From Halobacteriovorax sp. GB3 (lineage in GTDB: Bacteria > Bdellovibrionota > Bacteriovoracia > Bacteriovoracales > Bacteriovoracaceae): 64,000 nucleotides of DNA. How positions within the stretch are numbered: the first letter of the stretch is position 1; each line of letters opens with the position of its first letter. Below the pieces are notes generated by a model that searched no databases, was not told where the DNA came from, and saw only the letters and a program-made list of their open reading frames with translations. The translations under genes were made by a program, and so were the position numbers. The stretch is taken from assembly GCF_028649655.1 (NCBI RefSeq), contig NZ_JAQSLN010000005.1, positions 125,409 to 189,408 on the forward strand, read 5' to 3'. Positions 51,417 to 62,200 of this stretch are shown in pieces.

Positions 51417-53435
51417 TTAAGCTAAATCTTGGAAGTACTGAGAATCTATTCCCTGAAGACCTATAAAAAGAGCATCAAATAACTCGTGTTTCTTGACTGG
51501 CTTAGACAGATATTCATTGCAACCGGCCACAAAGCACTTTTCTTTCTCTGATGCAATTGCGTGAGCGGTGAGGGCAATTATGTGACAAGGTGTTCGAGAC
51601 TTCTCGACTTCGAGCTTTCTAATTAATCTAGTCGCATCATATCCATTCATAACAGGCATCTGAACATCCATAACAACTACATCATAAGCTTTTACGTTGA
51701 ACATATCAGCGGCCTGTTTTCCATTATAAGCATAGTCTACATTGAACTTATAAGGCTTAAAGTAGAGCTTCAATAAGTTAATATTATCCTCAGAGTCATC
51801 AACGATTAGAATATTAGCATCAGTAATGTTTTTAAGTTTTTCCAATCCATTAATTTCTTCTTCCTTTACTTCTTGTCTAATGATGATTTCATCGAGTTCA
51901 AGATCAAAATAAAACTTGGATCCAACATTTTGTTTCGACTCGACTTCTATTCGTGAGCCCATCAAAGCGAGAACTTTCTGACAAAAGCTCAAACCAAGAC
52001 CGGTTCCACCGTACTTAACTGAAATAGAGGAGTCTTGTTGTGTAAAAGGAGTGAATATTCTCGATAAATATTCTTCTTTAATACCAACTCCAGAATCTAC
52101 GACTTGGAAACGATATTTATCTTCATTTACTTTTAAAAGGCTGATTTTAACCTCACCTTCTTCTGTAAACTTAACAGCATTACTAATCAGATTAACGATA
52201 ATTTGTTTAATATGAAGATCACTACCTTCTAATAACTCTGGTACATTTTTATCGACAAAGAAATGAACACTAATTCCTTTTCTCTTGGCCTTAAGTTTAA
52301 AGAGATCAACAGCTTCATAAATCATTTCACGAGGATTGAAAATCTGTTCATGAAGTTCAAATTCTCCCGCTTCAATTTTACTAACATCAAGAACTTTATT
52401 TACGATATCGAGAAGATTATTTCCCGCGCGATTAATACTCTCAACGAGCTTCCTTTGATCACTATTAATATTGCACTCTTCAAGAATCTCTGTCGTACCA
52501 ATTATCGTATTCAAGGGCGTTCTAATTTCATGGCTCATCACTGATAAAAATTGTGACTTTTCTTTTTCAGAATCCAGTGCCTTATTTCTTTCATCGACTA
52601 AACTTTTTTCTGTCTTCTTTAAGTTCACATAGAGTTTTTCGATTGATGAAATAAGATGATCAAGACCATTTCCTTTCACTTTTTTAAAGGCCTTAATATG
52701 ATTTTTTCCTTGAGTAATCAAATCAATGGCGCCAATAGTTTTCGATAGTGGGTTAAATATATATAAGAAAGAGTAGAATAAAATTAGACCTGCACAAATT
52801 ATGTAACTTCCAAAAAGTACGATGACATACACAAAGGAACTAGAAACAACTGTTCGAAGCTCTAAAGTAGTACTGTTAAGAATCGTTTGAATTTCTGATT
52901 TAAAATATCCTATATTTCTAGCAAGAATCGTCTTACTTACTTCCACTTCTTTTAAAAGATTTAATTTCTCTTTTTGATCCCTTTCTAAAAGAACTTCATT
53001 CAATGTGAAGTTAATTTTACTTTCTAAGTCTAAAAATGATTCCTCAAGTGTTAAAAGTGAAAGCATCGCAAACTCTTTGCTTTCTTTATTGATATTAGCT
53101 TTATCAACAATATCCTTCGCCCTTAAAAAGTTTTGCTTAACAAGAAGATTATTTATTTCAATTTTTTTTACATAGGCACGTGGCAATTGGCTTTTATCAT
53201 TGAGCTGAATTTCTGTACTAAACTTTGTTAAGATTCTCTCATTGTCATTGAAAGTCGAAACAATACTATCGATCTCATTAGCGAGAGGAATTTCTTGTTC
53301 AGTAATAACTGTAATTTTAGAATTAACTTCATTAATTTCTTTGAAAACTACAAGGGAAATGCCAATAAAGACAATTCCCCCTATAGCTAGAGTGATGAAA
53401 AAGCGTAAATTGAATTTGTTCCAATTCTTAAACAT
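51417..53435 (-). CDS. Membrane-bound hybrid sensor histidine kinase
   Basis: A 672-residue kinase: membrane helix 1 (11-31), a periplasmic helical sensor (32-200), helix 2 (201-223), a HAMP-like linker, the dimerisation domain with MSHEIRTPLN (phosphoacceptor His302), the ATPase domain with N-box NLISNAVKF (415-423), G1 DSGVGI and G2 GGTGLGLS, and a C-terminal receiver domain with VVMDVQMPVMNGYD (phosphoacceptor Asp590) and the conserved LSKPVKK. No histidine phosphotransfer domain is fused, so a separate HPt protein is expected. It is followed by the PilZ-like membrane protein gene, which may act in the same pathway. Confidence 0.93.
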   Translation of the reverse strand: MFKNWNKFNLRFFITLAIGGIVFIGISLVVFKEINEVNSKITVITEQEIPLANEIDSIVSTFNDNERILTKFSTEIQLNDKSQLPRAYVKKIEINNLLVKQNFLRAKDIVDKANINKESKEFAMLSLLTLEESFLDLESKINFTLNEVLLERDQKEKLNLLKEVEVSKTILARNIGYFKSEIQTILNSTTLELRTVVSSSFVYVIVLFGSYIICAGLILFYSFLYIFNPLSKTIGAIDLITQGKNHIKAFKKVKGNGLDHLISSIEKLYVNLKKTEKSLVDERNKALDSEKEKSQFLSVMSHEIRTPLNTIIGTTEILEECNINSDQRKLVESINRAGNNLLDIVNKVLDVSKIEAGEFELHEQIFNPREMIYEAVDLFKLKAKRKGISVHFFVDKNVPELLEGSDLHIKQIIVNLISNAVKFTEEGEVKISLLKVNEDKYRFQVVDSGVGIKEEYLSRIFTPFTQQDSSISVKYGGTGLGLSFCQKVLALMGSRIEVESKQNVGSKFYFDLELDEIIIRQEVKEEEINGLEKLKNITDANILIVDDSEDNINLLKLYFKPYKFNVDYAYNGKQAADMFNVKAYDVVVMDVQMPVMNGYDATRLIRKLEVEKSRTPCHIIALTAHAIASEKEKCFVAGCNEYLSKPVKKHELFDALFIGLQGIDSQYFQDLA

Positions 53436-53528
53436 TTGCTATCCCTTAACAAAAAAATTTTAACTTGGAACAACGTTTTAAAATCTTAATTTTTACTCAA
53501 TTAAAACAACAAATATTTATAATTATTC

Positions 53529-55094
53529 TTAATCTCTTAATGTCAGTAGCTTAGCTTTGCCTTTAACTATTTCAATTTCCCCAAGATCTCGAAATCTCTT
53601 AATTTCTCCTTGAGTAATTTCTAATTTTGCCTTGTATTTGCCTGGTTTTAATTTCAAAGAAGTCATCTGTACAGAGTTTGGCAGAGTAACCCAACTTCTA
53701 AGATCAGCCTTCTCTGACATTTCAATACCTTTATTAGCAGCGGCGTAAGTTGCTGATGCCGTTAGGAGAGCAAATGCATCACCCATACCTTTTTGGGCAG
53801 TTTTATAAGTACCATAAGAAGTTAGAAGAGCTGCTAAGTGCTTACCGGCCACTCTTGTACCTGTCTTTACTCGTGTACTTACAATATCGTTTTCTAGTGC
53901 AAGCTCAGCGATCTCACTGAGAGGATCAAGTAGGACAAGATCAACTTCTTCTTTCTTTTTTCCTTCAAGCAAAAGCTTCATAGTCGTTTTTACTTGTTTC
54001 TTTTTGATTGCTGGCAACTCAAAACTAATTTTTGGTTGGCTAGCGGCTCCGAGTTGTAGCACTTTAAGTGAGAATGATAGAAAATCATTCTTATTACTAA
54101 CACCAGCAGGTAAGGTTACTAGGTTAATTGGAAATTCAAATTTCTTTGCAAACTTTTCAGCGATGAAGTTAGATTGCACAATGAGAACTAAGTTATCCTT
54201 GTGTCCCTTTTTAAGGTGCTTTTCTCTTTTGTTAATATAGTTCAATAACTCTTTACTGTATTCAGTCTCTTTTACATATTTGGATTTAACACTGTTTAAA
54301 TTCATTTGTGGGAGCTTACTGAAATCTTTTTTGAATTTTTTGTTCAATTTATTAAAAGAGGGATAGATATTGTAATTTCTAAAGAGAATTTTCTTTGCTT
54401 CACGATATAGACCTAAAGCAATTTGTCTATCTTCACCTGTTCCAAGTTGCTCATGAATAAACGCTCCAAAAAGCTTTGCAATAAGATCGTCTTTATAAAC
54501 TACTTCACCGCCACTCGTTCCTTTATATTCATCGAGAAGAGAATCCCATTCAATTAGAATAGATCGTGCAGAGATTAGATGGTTTCTCTTTTCTTTCTCT
54601 GTAAGAACTTTTTCTGGAATTAACTTTTCCTTTAATTTTTTCTGATCATCACCAACAGGCTTTACTTTATGGGCCTCGTATTTACCTACCTGATAAAGCA
54701 TATAATGATTAAGAGCTTGATAAAAACGAATCAAAGATCTTTCATGAAGATCACCATAGTAATTATCAGCGCTATCATTTCCAACACCACTTAGAATTTT
54801 TTTACTTATAGACTTTGTGAAAAGTTGTCTTGAAAGTTCTTTTGCTTCATCAAATGACTGGAGTGACTGAAAGTATTGTCCATTAAGGTTTTGCAGAGTT
54901 CCAACTTCCACCAACTTTAGTAGTTTAGAGTTATCTTCTTTGTAAAACTTATCACTTTTTGTAAGTTCGAGGGCCTTTTTGTAATCACCTACTGAGACAA
55001 GTTTCTTTAACTTCGCGACACTCTTTCTATTTTGAGCAGTACCACAGCTGGCCAAAAAAATGGCCAGCATGATGATTGAAAATATTTTTTGCAT
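53529..55094 (-). CDS. Outer-membrane-type lipoprotein (COG3014-like)
   Basis: A 521-residue lipoprotein with signal peptide and lipobox FLASC (acylated Cys17). The N-terminal half is helical with TPR-like repeats (about 25-180, e.g. KLLKLVEVGTLQNLNGQYFQSLQSFDEAKEL). The C-terminal half has GKHLAALLTSYGTYKTAQ and SWVTLPNSVQMTSLKLKPGKY, which ends in a small beta domain. The arrangement fits COG3014, often found next to LpoB-like and LPP20-like genes, exactly as here. It lies four bases after the LpoB-like gene stop. The family is uncharacterised; a role in envelope or peptidoglycan maintenance is inferred from the LpoB neighbour. Confidence 0.78.
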   Translation of the reverse strand: MQKIFSIIMLAIFLASCGTAQNRKSVAKLKKLVSVGDYKKALELTKSDKFYKEDNSKLLKLVEVGTLQNLNGQYFQSLQSFDEAKELSRQLFTKSISKKILSGVGNDSADNYYGDLHERSLIRFYQALNHYMLYQVGKYEAHKVKPVGDDQKKLKEKLIPEKVLTEKEKRNHLISARSILIEWDSLLDEYKGTSGGEVVYKDDLIAKLFGAFIHEQLGTGEDRQIALGLYREAKKILFRNYNIYPSFNKLNKKFKKDFSKLPQMNLNSVKSKYVKETEYSKELLNYINKREKHLKKGHKDNLVLIVQSNFIAEKFAKKFEFPINLVTLPAGVSNKNDFLSFSLKVLQLGAASQPKISFELPAIKKKQVKTTMKLLLEGKKKEEVDLVLLDPLSEIAELALENDIVSTRVKTGTRVAGKHLAALLTSYGTYKTAQKGMGDAFALLTASATYAAANKGIEMSEKADLRSWVTLPNSVQMTSLKLKPGKYKAKLEITQGEIKRFRDLGEIEIVKGKAKLLTLRD

Positions 55095-55097
55095 ATA

Positions 55098-55712
55098 TTA
55101 CCAACCAGAAGAACTTTGGTCAGAGAACTTATTAACCTTTACTCTTGTTCTTAGAACTTCAACACCTCTTTCGATATCAGTCATTCTAATGTTTACAGAG
55201 TATTCTTTGATTGTTTTTCCACCTCTTTGCTTCGGTGACATACGAACAGCTCCAAAGATTAGCAGATCAGCACCTGCCTGTTTTCCAATTGACTTGATTT
55301 GTGATGGATCTACCATACCGTCATTTTGGTATTGAATCTCTTTTAGAAGTCTATCTCTAGCAGCGGCATCGATAAGAACGTAATCACCAGACATAGAGAA
55401 TTCAGTTAACAGTTCATCGTTAAAGTCACCAATTGGAAAATATGGATTTGATGTAATGTTTTGAACTTCAGAAATAAAAACTTTTGGTTGTTTCCCAAGC
55501 TTTGCTAAGTAACGCTGAAAACCTTTATGCTTTTCAATTTGCTTTAAAATTTTACTAACAGAAATTTCAGTATCTCGGGCAACCCACTTATCTGTAATTT
55601 CCATTGCTAATTCATCAGACTCATCACTTGTTACACGCTTAGCTTTGAATCCACCACAAGAGGCAAGAGTTAGTGCCATAAGTAGGCTAATTACGATTGA
55701 AATTTTTTTCAT
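55098..55712 (-). CDS. LpoB-like lipoprotein (penicillin-binding protein activator family)
   Basis: A 204-residue lipoprotein with lipobox TLASC (Cys19). The body has KPKVFISEVQNITSNPYF, LLTEFSMSGDYVLIDAAARDRLLKEIQYQNDG and ADLLIFGAVRMSP, the pattern of the LpoB/COG3417 family, whose E. coli member activates PBP1B from the outer membrane. Vibrio FlgO is of similar fold, so a flagellar envelope role cannot be excluded. It lies between LPP20-like and COG3014-like genes in one operon (gaps of 11 and 3 bases). Confidence 0.78.
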   Translation of the reverse strand: MKKISIVISLLMALTLASCGGFKAKRVTSDESDELAMEITDKWVARDTEISVSKILKQIEKHKGFQRYLAKLGKQPKVFISEVQNITSNPYFPIGDFNDELLTEFSMSGDYVLIDAAARDRLLKEIQYQNDGMVDPSQIKSIGKQAGADLLIFGAVRMSPKQRGGKTIKEYSVNIRMTDIERGVEVLRTRVKVNKFSDQSSSGW

Positions 55713-55723
55713 TTTAAATCTCC

Positions 55724-56653
55724 TTATTTAAACGATAGTTTTTTCATATTTTGTTTTAAGTAATTAATAACTTCTATTTTTGCTTTTTCGTAGGCCTGGC
55801 CATAATCACGGCCGACGGCAACAAACTCCTGTGACAAACTTCCCTTAGAAACTTTATTTTTATCCATCGCATTCATTTTCAAGATGAATCCATATTTTTC
55901 AAAACCATCAACATTTAGAAATTTTTTCTCCGGATAGAATTGTCCTGAAAGAATATGTGTCGCTTGATTTGAGTTTGTAACTGTTTCATAACCTAGACTG
56001 CTAACTTCTTGTCTAATAATTGAGCCTACATCGGAAGATCCTTCCTCTTTCAGCTGAATAAGAACACGAACTCCTGAGACAAGCTTCTTTTTTCTTTTCA
56101 AAATGTCTTCAAACGAAATAGGTGATGGTTTTTCAATTCCAGACAACAAGACAATCCGACTTGTAAGTAAACCACGTTCTACATAAAGGCTCTCCAATTC
56201 AAAGATACTTTTCTGGTCTTTCTCATCTTTAAGTGCCTTCATTTTTTCATCGATCTCTGAAACTTTTTTTCTAATTACTTTTCTTGCCTTAGATTTATTC
56301 AAAACAGCTAGTGCATAATAATTAACTTTATCTTCATCTGTTTTTCGAATTTCGATTCCATCAACAACTTCTTCTGTACTTTCTTTAACTCGCTCATTTG
56401 CACTCTCTCTGATGTCATTCCCAACAACTTGAAGAGATGTCTCAAACTCTGATTCAATTTTAGTAGAAAAGAACTTTGCAATTTCAGCTCTGGCATTAAT
56501 CTTTGCAAAACTAATACTTTCACCTTCGCCGACAGCGCATATTTCTTTTTTAGCATTACATAGTTTTGTATTCTTATCGAGAGATGTCGTCCATTCAGGT
56601 GCAGCAAAAGCATTTGCTATAACCAAGAACGCACTTAAAGTAAGGTATTTCAT
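55724..56653 (-). CDS. Secreted LPP20-like envelope protein
   Basis: A 309-residue protein with a signal peptide (cleavage after AFA, about residue 17). Residues 18-130 resemble the LPP20/FlgP-type domain: PEWTTSLDKNTKLC, ICAVGEGESISFAKINARAEIAKFF and later VNYYALAVLNKSKARKVI. A helical hairpin (130-170) and a C-terminal domain resembling the LpoB-type fold follow (VRVLIQLKEEGSSDV, ATHILSGQF). The cysteine usual in LPP20 lipoproteins is absent, so it should be soluble in the periplasm. Same operon as its neighbours. Confidence 0.72.
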   Translation of the reverse strand: MKYLTLSAFLVIANAFAAPEWTTSLDKNTKLCNAKKEICAVGEGESISFAKINARAEIAKFFSTKIESEFETSLQVVGNDIRESANERVKESTEEVVDGIEIRKTDEDKVNYYALAVLNKSKARKVIRKKVSEIDEKMKALKDEKDQKSIFELESLYVERGLLTSRIVLLSGIEKPSPISFEDILKRKKKLVSGVRVLIQLKEEGSSDVGSIIRQEVSSLGYETVTNSNQATHILSGQFYPEKKFLNVDGFEKYGFILKMNAMDKNKVSKGSLSQEFVAVGRDYGQAYEKAKIEVINYLKQNMKKLSFK

Positions 56654-56691
56654 AATGGTCCTAAAAAAGGGAGTCTATGACTCCCTTTGTT

Positions 56692-57360
56692 TTATTCTTC
56701 AGATTGTACTTCTACTTTTTTATCTAACTTAACGAATGCATCCTCTGCACCTTTAAGCGCTTTCTTTGCTTTCTTCTTTACTTCTGGATCATCAATATCT
56801 CCATAAAGTTTTTGCATCGACTTCTTAAGAGCTTTTTCAAGATTTTTCTTGCTCATTTTAACGAGTGCAAAACAGTTATACTTTGTCTCATCTTCTTTAG
56901 CTCCTAAAGTCTTCTGGTATCTTCTTTTTTCCCAGTACGTCTTATGTACTCTTGCACCAACAAGAAAAGTCTGCGCTTCTTGTCCAAGACTTTCTTCCAT
57001 GTATTCTGAAACCTCATCTCCCTCATCTACTTGAGTAGATTCAGCATATGAGTTCTTCATAAACTGAGCTACTTCTTGAGCAATTCTTGCTGTAGCTCTT
57101 GCAGAAGCTGAACGTACACAGGATCTTTTAGATACACTTGCAGATTCTGAAACAAAATATCTATTTAACTTTGACTCTTTTTTCTTATCGCCAGATGTTG
57201 GCTCTTCGATCCAAGTTGGTTCTGTCTTTGATGAAGCATCAACAAGGACATAGTCTTTTTGAAATTTAGGCTCTTCTTTAACTACTTCTTTTTTCTCTTT
57301 TGATGCACATGAAACAAGGGCCAATGAGCTCATGAGCAATATCGCTTTAAACAATTTCAT
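56692..57360 (-). CDS. LPP20-like lipoprotein
   Basis: A lipoprotein of 222 residues: signal peptide MKLFKAILLMSSLALVSC with lipid-modified Cys18, then a charged linker and an LPP20-like domain with RYFVSESASVSKRSCVRSAS, RATARIAQEVAQFM and NCFALVKMSKKNLEKAL. The frame is open for 20 further codons upstream, but GGAGG four bases before the ATG at 57360 defines the start. It opens the four-gene envelope operon 57360-53529; an inverted repeat overlying the likely promoter is noted at 57381-57414. Confidence 0.8.
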   Translation of the reverse strand: MKLFKAILLMSSLALVSCASKEKKEVVKEEPKFQKDYVLVDASSKTEPTWIEEPTSGDKKKESKLNRYFVSESASVSKRSCVRSASARATARIAQEVAQFMKNSYAESTQVDEGDEVSEYMEESLGQEAQTFLVGARVHKTYWEKRRYQKTLGAKEDETKYNCFALVKMSKKNLEKALKKSMQKLYGDIDDPEVKKKAKKALKGAEDAFVKLDKKVEVQSEE

Positions 57361-57380
57361 TCTTCCTCCAAAACAAAGAA

Positions 57381-57414
57381 TTACACTTTTAAAAAATATA
57401 TCTATTAAGTGTAA
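57381..57414. promoter_or_regulatory. Inverted repeats upstream of the lipoprotein operon (operator candidate)
   Basis: TTACACTT (57381-57388) and AAGTGTAA (57407-57414) are perfect inverted copies 18 bases apart. GTGTA-AG-TACAC (57409-57420) overlaps the second arm. They lie 21-60 bases before the start codon, where promoter elements are expected. The half-site resembles the repeat at 63605-63627. Confidence 0.4.
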
Positions 57415-57488
57415 GTACACCTGCTTTAGGTTTCAATAAAATTATCATTAATATTTTTTAATTCTGAAGATTGATTTTTTTAGTCAAC

Positions 57489-58973
57489 TTAGAGGTCATT
57501 TATAATCGATTCCAAGACAACTTTACTCGAGTTTCTTTTCTGATTTTCAATAACATGAATGGGCTTTGCGGCCCTTGATTCACAGTCCATAATAGTACAT
57601 CGCTCACATGTTTGACTGACAACTTTTGAAGGTACCTTCTCATCTTTCCAAAACTTTACCTGATCCTTGAAATACTCATCGATTAAAATACCTATTGTAA
57701 TACAAGAACTTGAGCCAGGCTTAAGCTTAGACGGTCTAGCAATTGATACGCAGAAATAATCTGCATCATGACCATTCATAGTAGAACGTTGCGTTCCTAG
57801 TAGAGGTTGGTCATCATTAGAGTTTTTGATTTTATCACCAAGACCTTTCAACAAGTCTACTGTTACCCATCTTCTACAATAATGCTCTTTCAATCTTTGT
57901 CCATGAGGAGCATGCATTTGCGAGAGATGAAGTTCTGATGTGATTTTATAATCTTCAGGAGTTTCAACGAAGTTATTTGTAAACTTTAAAAAGAAGAGCT
58001 GATTAAGACCAAAGTACTCTGGGAGAATTTGCGTTAATCTATGCATAAGAACTTCAGAACTTAATCCATATTTTTGCAAGATTCCCAAAAAGAGTTCACC
58101 CTTAAATTCTTTATTCTGAAAAACGTCTTTTAAATCCCTTACGAGTAAATGTGATGGCATAAGTAAGGCGCCTGAAAAATAAGAGGCCCTAAAATGTCCG
58201 AGCTTACTTGTGAAATCTCTTTCATCCGTTCTCTTAATACCAAGATAGCAGTATCCAAGTTCACGAGCTAAAACAAAGCGCTTTTGTGCTGTCGTTAGAT
58301 TTTGATTTAATAAGAAGTAATTTTTATTCTTTTTTATTTTAAAATACGATCGTACTGACTGAGTCTCTTCATTTTCAGAAAGTTTAGTCTCGTCAATTAT
58401 GTAATCATATGAATCGATAAGAGTTTTCTTTAGGGCCTCAATAGAGAGAGTCATTTCATTAAGAGAATACTCTTCTCTAGCTCTTAAAGAGAGGTTTTCA
58501 AGATCAACGAAATAATTATTGTAGCTTTCCTGATAGCTTCTTAATGCCGAATTAAAGACATCTTCAGGAGAGATATCATAGCTTCTAGCAAGCTCTAAAA
58601 CAGCTACTAGAAACGATGCGAATTTTTCAGGGGAGTGAGACATGAGATCATATATATCTTGATCATTAATCCCAAATAATTCAGCTGGAAACTTATTGAA
58701 CAGATCACTTTCTACAAAGTGAGTAAGTGGGTGAAGAGACTTTCCTAGTTTAGTCGAAGCAAGATGATCTGAACTTACATTTAGAACATCTGCGATTGCT
58801 TGAATTTTTTCAAGTTTTGGGTACTTCTTACCTTTTTCAATTTCATTTAAATAAGAGGCAGATAATCCCGACTTCTCAGCAAGTTCTTTCAAGGAAAGAG
58901 AAGCTTTCTTACGAAGCTGTTTTAACTTAATTCCTAGAACAAACTTAATGACATGTTTTTTTGTTACTTTCAA
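57489..58973 (-). CDS. XRE-family regulator with degenerate ImmA/IrrE domain and C-terminal cysteine motif
   Basis: A 494-residue regulator of the short-chain fatty acyl-CoA regulator type. The HTH lies at about 14-73 (KLKQLRKKASLSLKELAEKS, SGLSASYLNEIEKGKKYPKL). The middle (about 205-300) resembles the ImmA/IrrE domain, but the zinc-peptidase HExxH is replaced by ARELGYC (Arg237-Glu238...Tyr241), so it should be inactive as a protease. The C-terminal part ends with CERCTIMDCESRAA (Cys456, Cys459, Cys464), a conserved cysteine motif of this family that might bind metal or a cluster. It starts with TTG. No metabolic target gene is adjacent. The identity as a family member is good; its ligand is unknown. 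Confidence 0.83.
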   Translation of the reverse strand: MKVTKKHVIKFVLGIKLKQLRKKASLSLKELAEKSGLSASYLNEIEKGKKYPKLEKIQAIADVLNVSSDHLASTKLGKSLHPLTHFVESDLFNKFPAELFGINDQDIYDLMSHSPEKFASFLVAVLELARSYDISPEDVFNSALRSYQESYNNYFVDLENLSLRAREEYSLNEMTLSIEALKKTLIDSYDYIIDETKLSENEETQSVRSYFKIKKNKNYFLLNQNLTTAQKRFVLARELGYCYLGIKRTDERDFTSKLGHFRASYFSGALLMPSHLLVRDLKDVFQNKEFKGELFLGILQKYGLSSEVLMHRLTQILPEYFGLNQLFFLKFTNNFVETPEDYKITSELHLSQMHAPHGQRLKEHYCRRWVTVDLLKGLGDKIKNSNDDQPLLGTQRSTMNGHDADYFCVSIARPSKLKPGSSSCITIGILIDEYFKDQVKFWKDEKVPSKVVSQTCERCTIMDCESRAAKPIHVIENQKRNSSKVVLESIINDL

Positions 58974-59048
58974 AAATTCCCACCCAAGTTATGAGGGACT
59001 TTTGTAACCTTTTTTTCGTGATTTGGAAACTTATCGGAGGTAATTAGA

Positions 59049-59125
<77 letters not shown>

Positions 59126-59161
59126 GCATTTAGATATACATTTTTAATGAATCTAACGCGA

Positions 59162-59210
59162 AAAATCAAGGGGATAAATTAATCGATGTATTTTATATCG
59201 CTTATCCCCT
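59162..59210 (-). terminator. Terminator of the tolC-RND operon
   Basis: A nine-base-pair stem (59202-59210 with 59069+100 to 59177, i.e. 59169-59177) encloses a second CGAT/ATCG stem. On the minus strand it is followed by TTGATTTTT (59168-59161). It lies 31 bases after the RND gene stop. Confidence 0.72.
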
Positions 59211-59240
59211 CAATTTCCGGTTTATTCTAACTAAATTTTA

Positions 59241-62200
59241 TTAAATCGACTGTCTTTCTTCATTAATTCTTCCAGGTAACAGAGTGTAAATACAAGGAAC
59301 AATATAGAGAGTTAGAACCGTCGAAAAGACGAGTCCTCCAATGACGGCTAGTGCCATAGGAATACGCGTCTCAGCACCTGGCCCAAGAGAGAGTGCAGCA
59401 GGAACTGTACCAGCAACAGTTGAAACTGATGTCATAATAATAGGTCTCAATCTTACCGGACAAGCTTCCATAAGTGCTTCTCTTATTCCTAAGCCTTTAG
59501 CTCTCATCTGATTTGTTAAATCAACCAAGATAATCGAGTTCTTCTTAACGATACCCATTAGAAGAATAAGACCAATCATACTGTACATGTTTAAAGTCTG
59601 ACCCCCTAGCTTTAAAGCAATGAAGGCACCTGTAAAACTAAATGGTAGGGCCGATAAAATTGTAATAGGACTTACAAAACTATTAAACTGTGACGCCAAG
59701 ATCATATAGGCAATAACAAGGCCTAAAACGATTACATAAATCAAGCTGTAAAAAGACTCATTATATGTTCGAGTAGATCCACTCTCAATCAATGTGTATT
59801 CCTCAGGAAGATTATTTGCAAAGTTCTCTCTTACATATTCAAGAGCATCACTTTGAGCAACCTTTGGAGCCAAGTTAGCCGTCAATGTTATCGAGCGCGT
59901 TCTATCTTCACGAATGATTGAAAGAAGACCAGTTGTTTCTTCAACTTTTGTTACCTCACTTAATGGGATCAGCTGACCTCTGTTATTTCTAACAGTAATT
60001 TTTGTAATATCTGCCATTTCATTAAGCTCATTCTCTTTGATCTTAACTTTCACATCATAACGTCTGCCACCTTTGGCAAATTTACCGGCGACGACACCAC
60101 TAACCATTGATTGAATCGTTTTACCAATAGCATCAACAGAAACACCACGAGCAAGAGCTTTTTCTCGATCTGGTACGATATGCAACTCAGGAATCTTTCC
60201 TTTGTAATTTGAATCAATTCCAACCATCAACTTAGATTCTTCCATCTTTTTCTTAAGATCTTCAGAAGTCTCAATAAGAACATCCCAATCAGGTCCTGTA
60301 ATACTGAATTCAATTGGGTAACCTTCACCTTGACCAAAACCGCCAAGAGAAGGGTCGCGAACGAAAGCAAAAATGCCCTTAACGTTTTTTCTTATGTCGG
60401 CTTTTAAAAAATCGGAAAATTCCTGTTGAGTAAGGACTCTATTTGCTTCTTTGTTCTTAGGTCGCTCTCTTTTATCTTTCAGTGTCACATATCCAAAAGC
60501 TGTGTTTGACTCAGTTCCTGTAAACCCACCAATGGCAACGAAGTATCTTCTAAGTTCATCATAAGACATTAAGATTTTTTCAATCTCAGCAACTTTTTTT
60601 TGCGTGTATTCTAATGACGAACCAGGTTTTGTCTTCATAAAAAGAATGAGTCTTGATTGATCTTGAGGTGGTACAAATTCTCTTTTAAGAGATTTGAAGA
60701 TAAAGAATGTTGAAGCAAAAAGAACAACTGCTCCACCTAGAACAAAGAATCTAAATTTCAATGCAGCATCAAGTGTTCTACTATAAAAACCTTCTAATTT
60801 TTCCATGACCCTATCAATAAAACGGTGACCTTCTTTTTTATCTTCACCAAGCATTATCGATGTTCTCATTGGCGTTAGTGTAATCGCATCAATATATGAA
60901 AAGAAAATTGCAATACAAATGGTTACAGCAAATTGATAGAAGTACTTCCCAACAATTCCCGACATAAACCCAAGAGGAAGAAATATTGCGATAATGGCCG
61001 TAGACGATGCAAGGGCCGCAAAACTAATTTCTTGAGTCCCTAAGAGTGAAGCCTTGATCTTAGAATGACCTTCTTTAAATTTCCTCGTAATATTTTCAAG
61101 AATCATGATGTTATCATCAACGACGAGACCTACTGCGAGGGTTAGACCAAGCATCGTAAAAGTGTTTAACGTAAAGCCAAAAACTTTCACTCCAATAAAC
61201 GTCGCAATAATAGCTGTTGGTATAGATAAAACAATATTAAATGCAGCACCGAGTGATCCTAAGAAGAATAGAACAACTGCTGAAGTCATAACTCCAGCAA
61301 GAACAAGAGTAAATTTTAATTCTTCAATTGAATCTTCAATAAAGACTGTTCCATCATAGTTAACACCAATGGACGTCCCCTTTGGCAATGCATTAGCGAT
61401 AATCACCATCTTATCTTTTACATTATGGGCTACATCTACTGAATTCGAGCCTCTCTTTTTTCGGAAACCTAGACCAATAGATTGCTCTCCCATAACACGC
61501 GAGATTCTTCTTACATCATCAAGGCCATCTTCAATCTCTGCGACCTTCTTAAGTGGAATAGGCGAATAGTTTGGCGCTCCACCCCTTTGATTAATTGAAA
61601 TATTCTCGAAATCATTTACTGATTTAGCTTCACCAAGAACTCGAACATTGTATTCTGTCGAAGGGTTTTCATAGATACCTGCGGGATATTCATTATGTTC
61701 ATTAGAAATAGCGTTATACACATCAAGAACGGAAAGATCATATTGCTTGAGCTTTTTATCACTAACCCAAACTCTTAAGCTTGGATCAACATATCCACCT
61801 AGAATAACCTCTGACACTCCATCAATCGTTTGAAATCTATCTTTGATTTGATCTCTTACAAATGTCATTAATTCTTTCTTACTCATCTCTGAAGAAGTAA
61901 TACTTAACCACATAATTGGTCTATCTTCTGGATTCGACTTTCTTACAACCGGAGCATCGATATCATCCGGCAAACGCCTTTGAGCTGAACTTAGAATCGA
62001 TTGAACTTCTTGAACAGCTACGTCAATATCTGTATCAATCTCAAATTCTAACGTAACATCTGCACGTCCACGTCTAGCCTGAGAAGTAATTTGCTTTATC
62101 CCCTCCACTGAGAGAAGTGAACTTTCTAAGATATCGATAATATCTAATTCAACAACTTCAGGTGCGGCACCTTCCCATCCGACAGATACACTTACCACTG

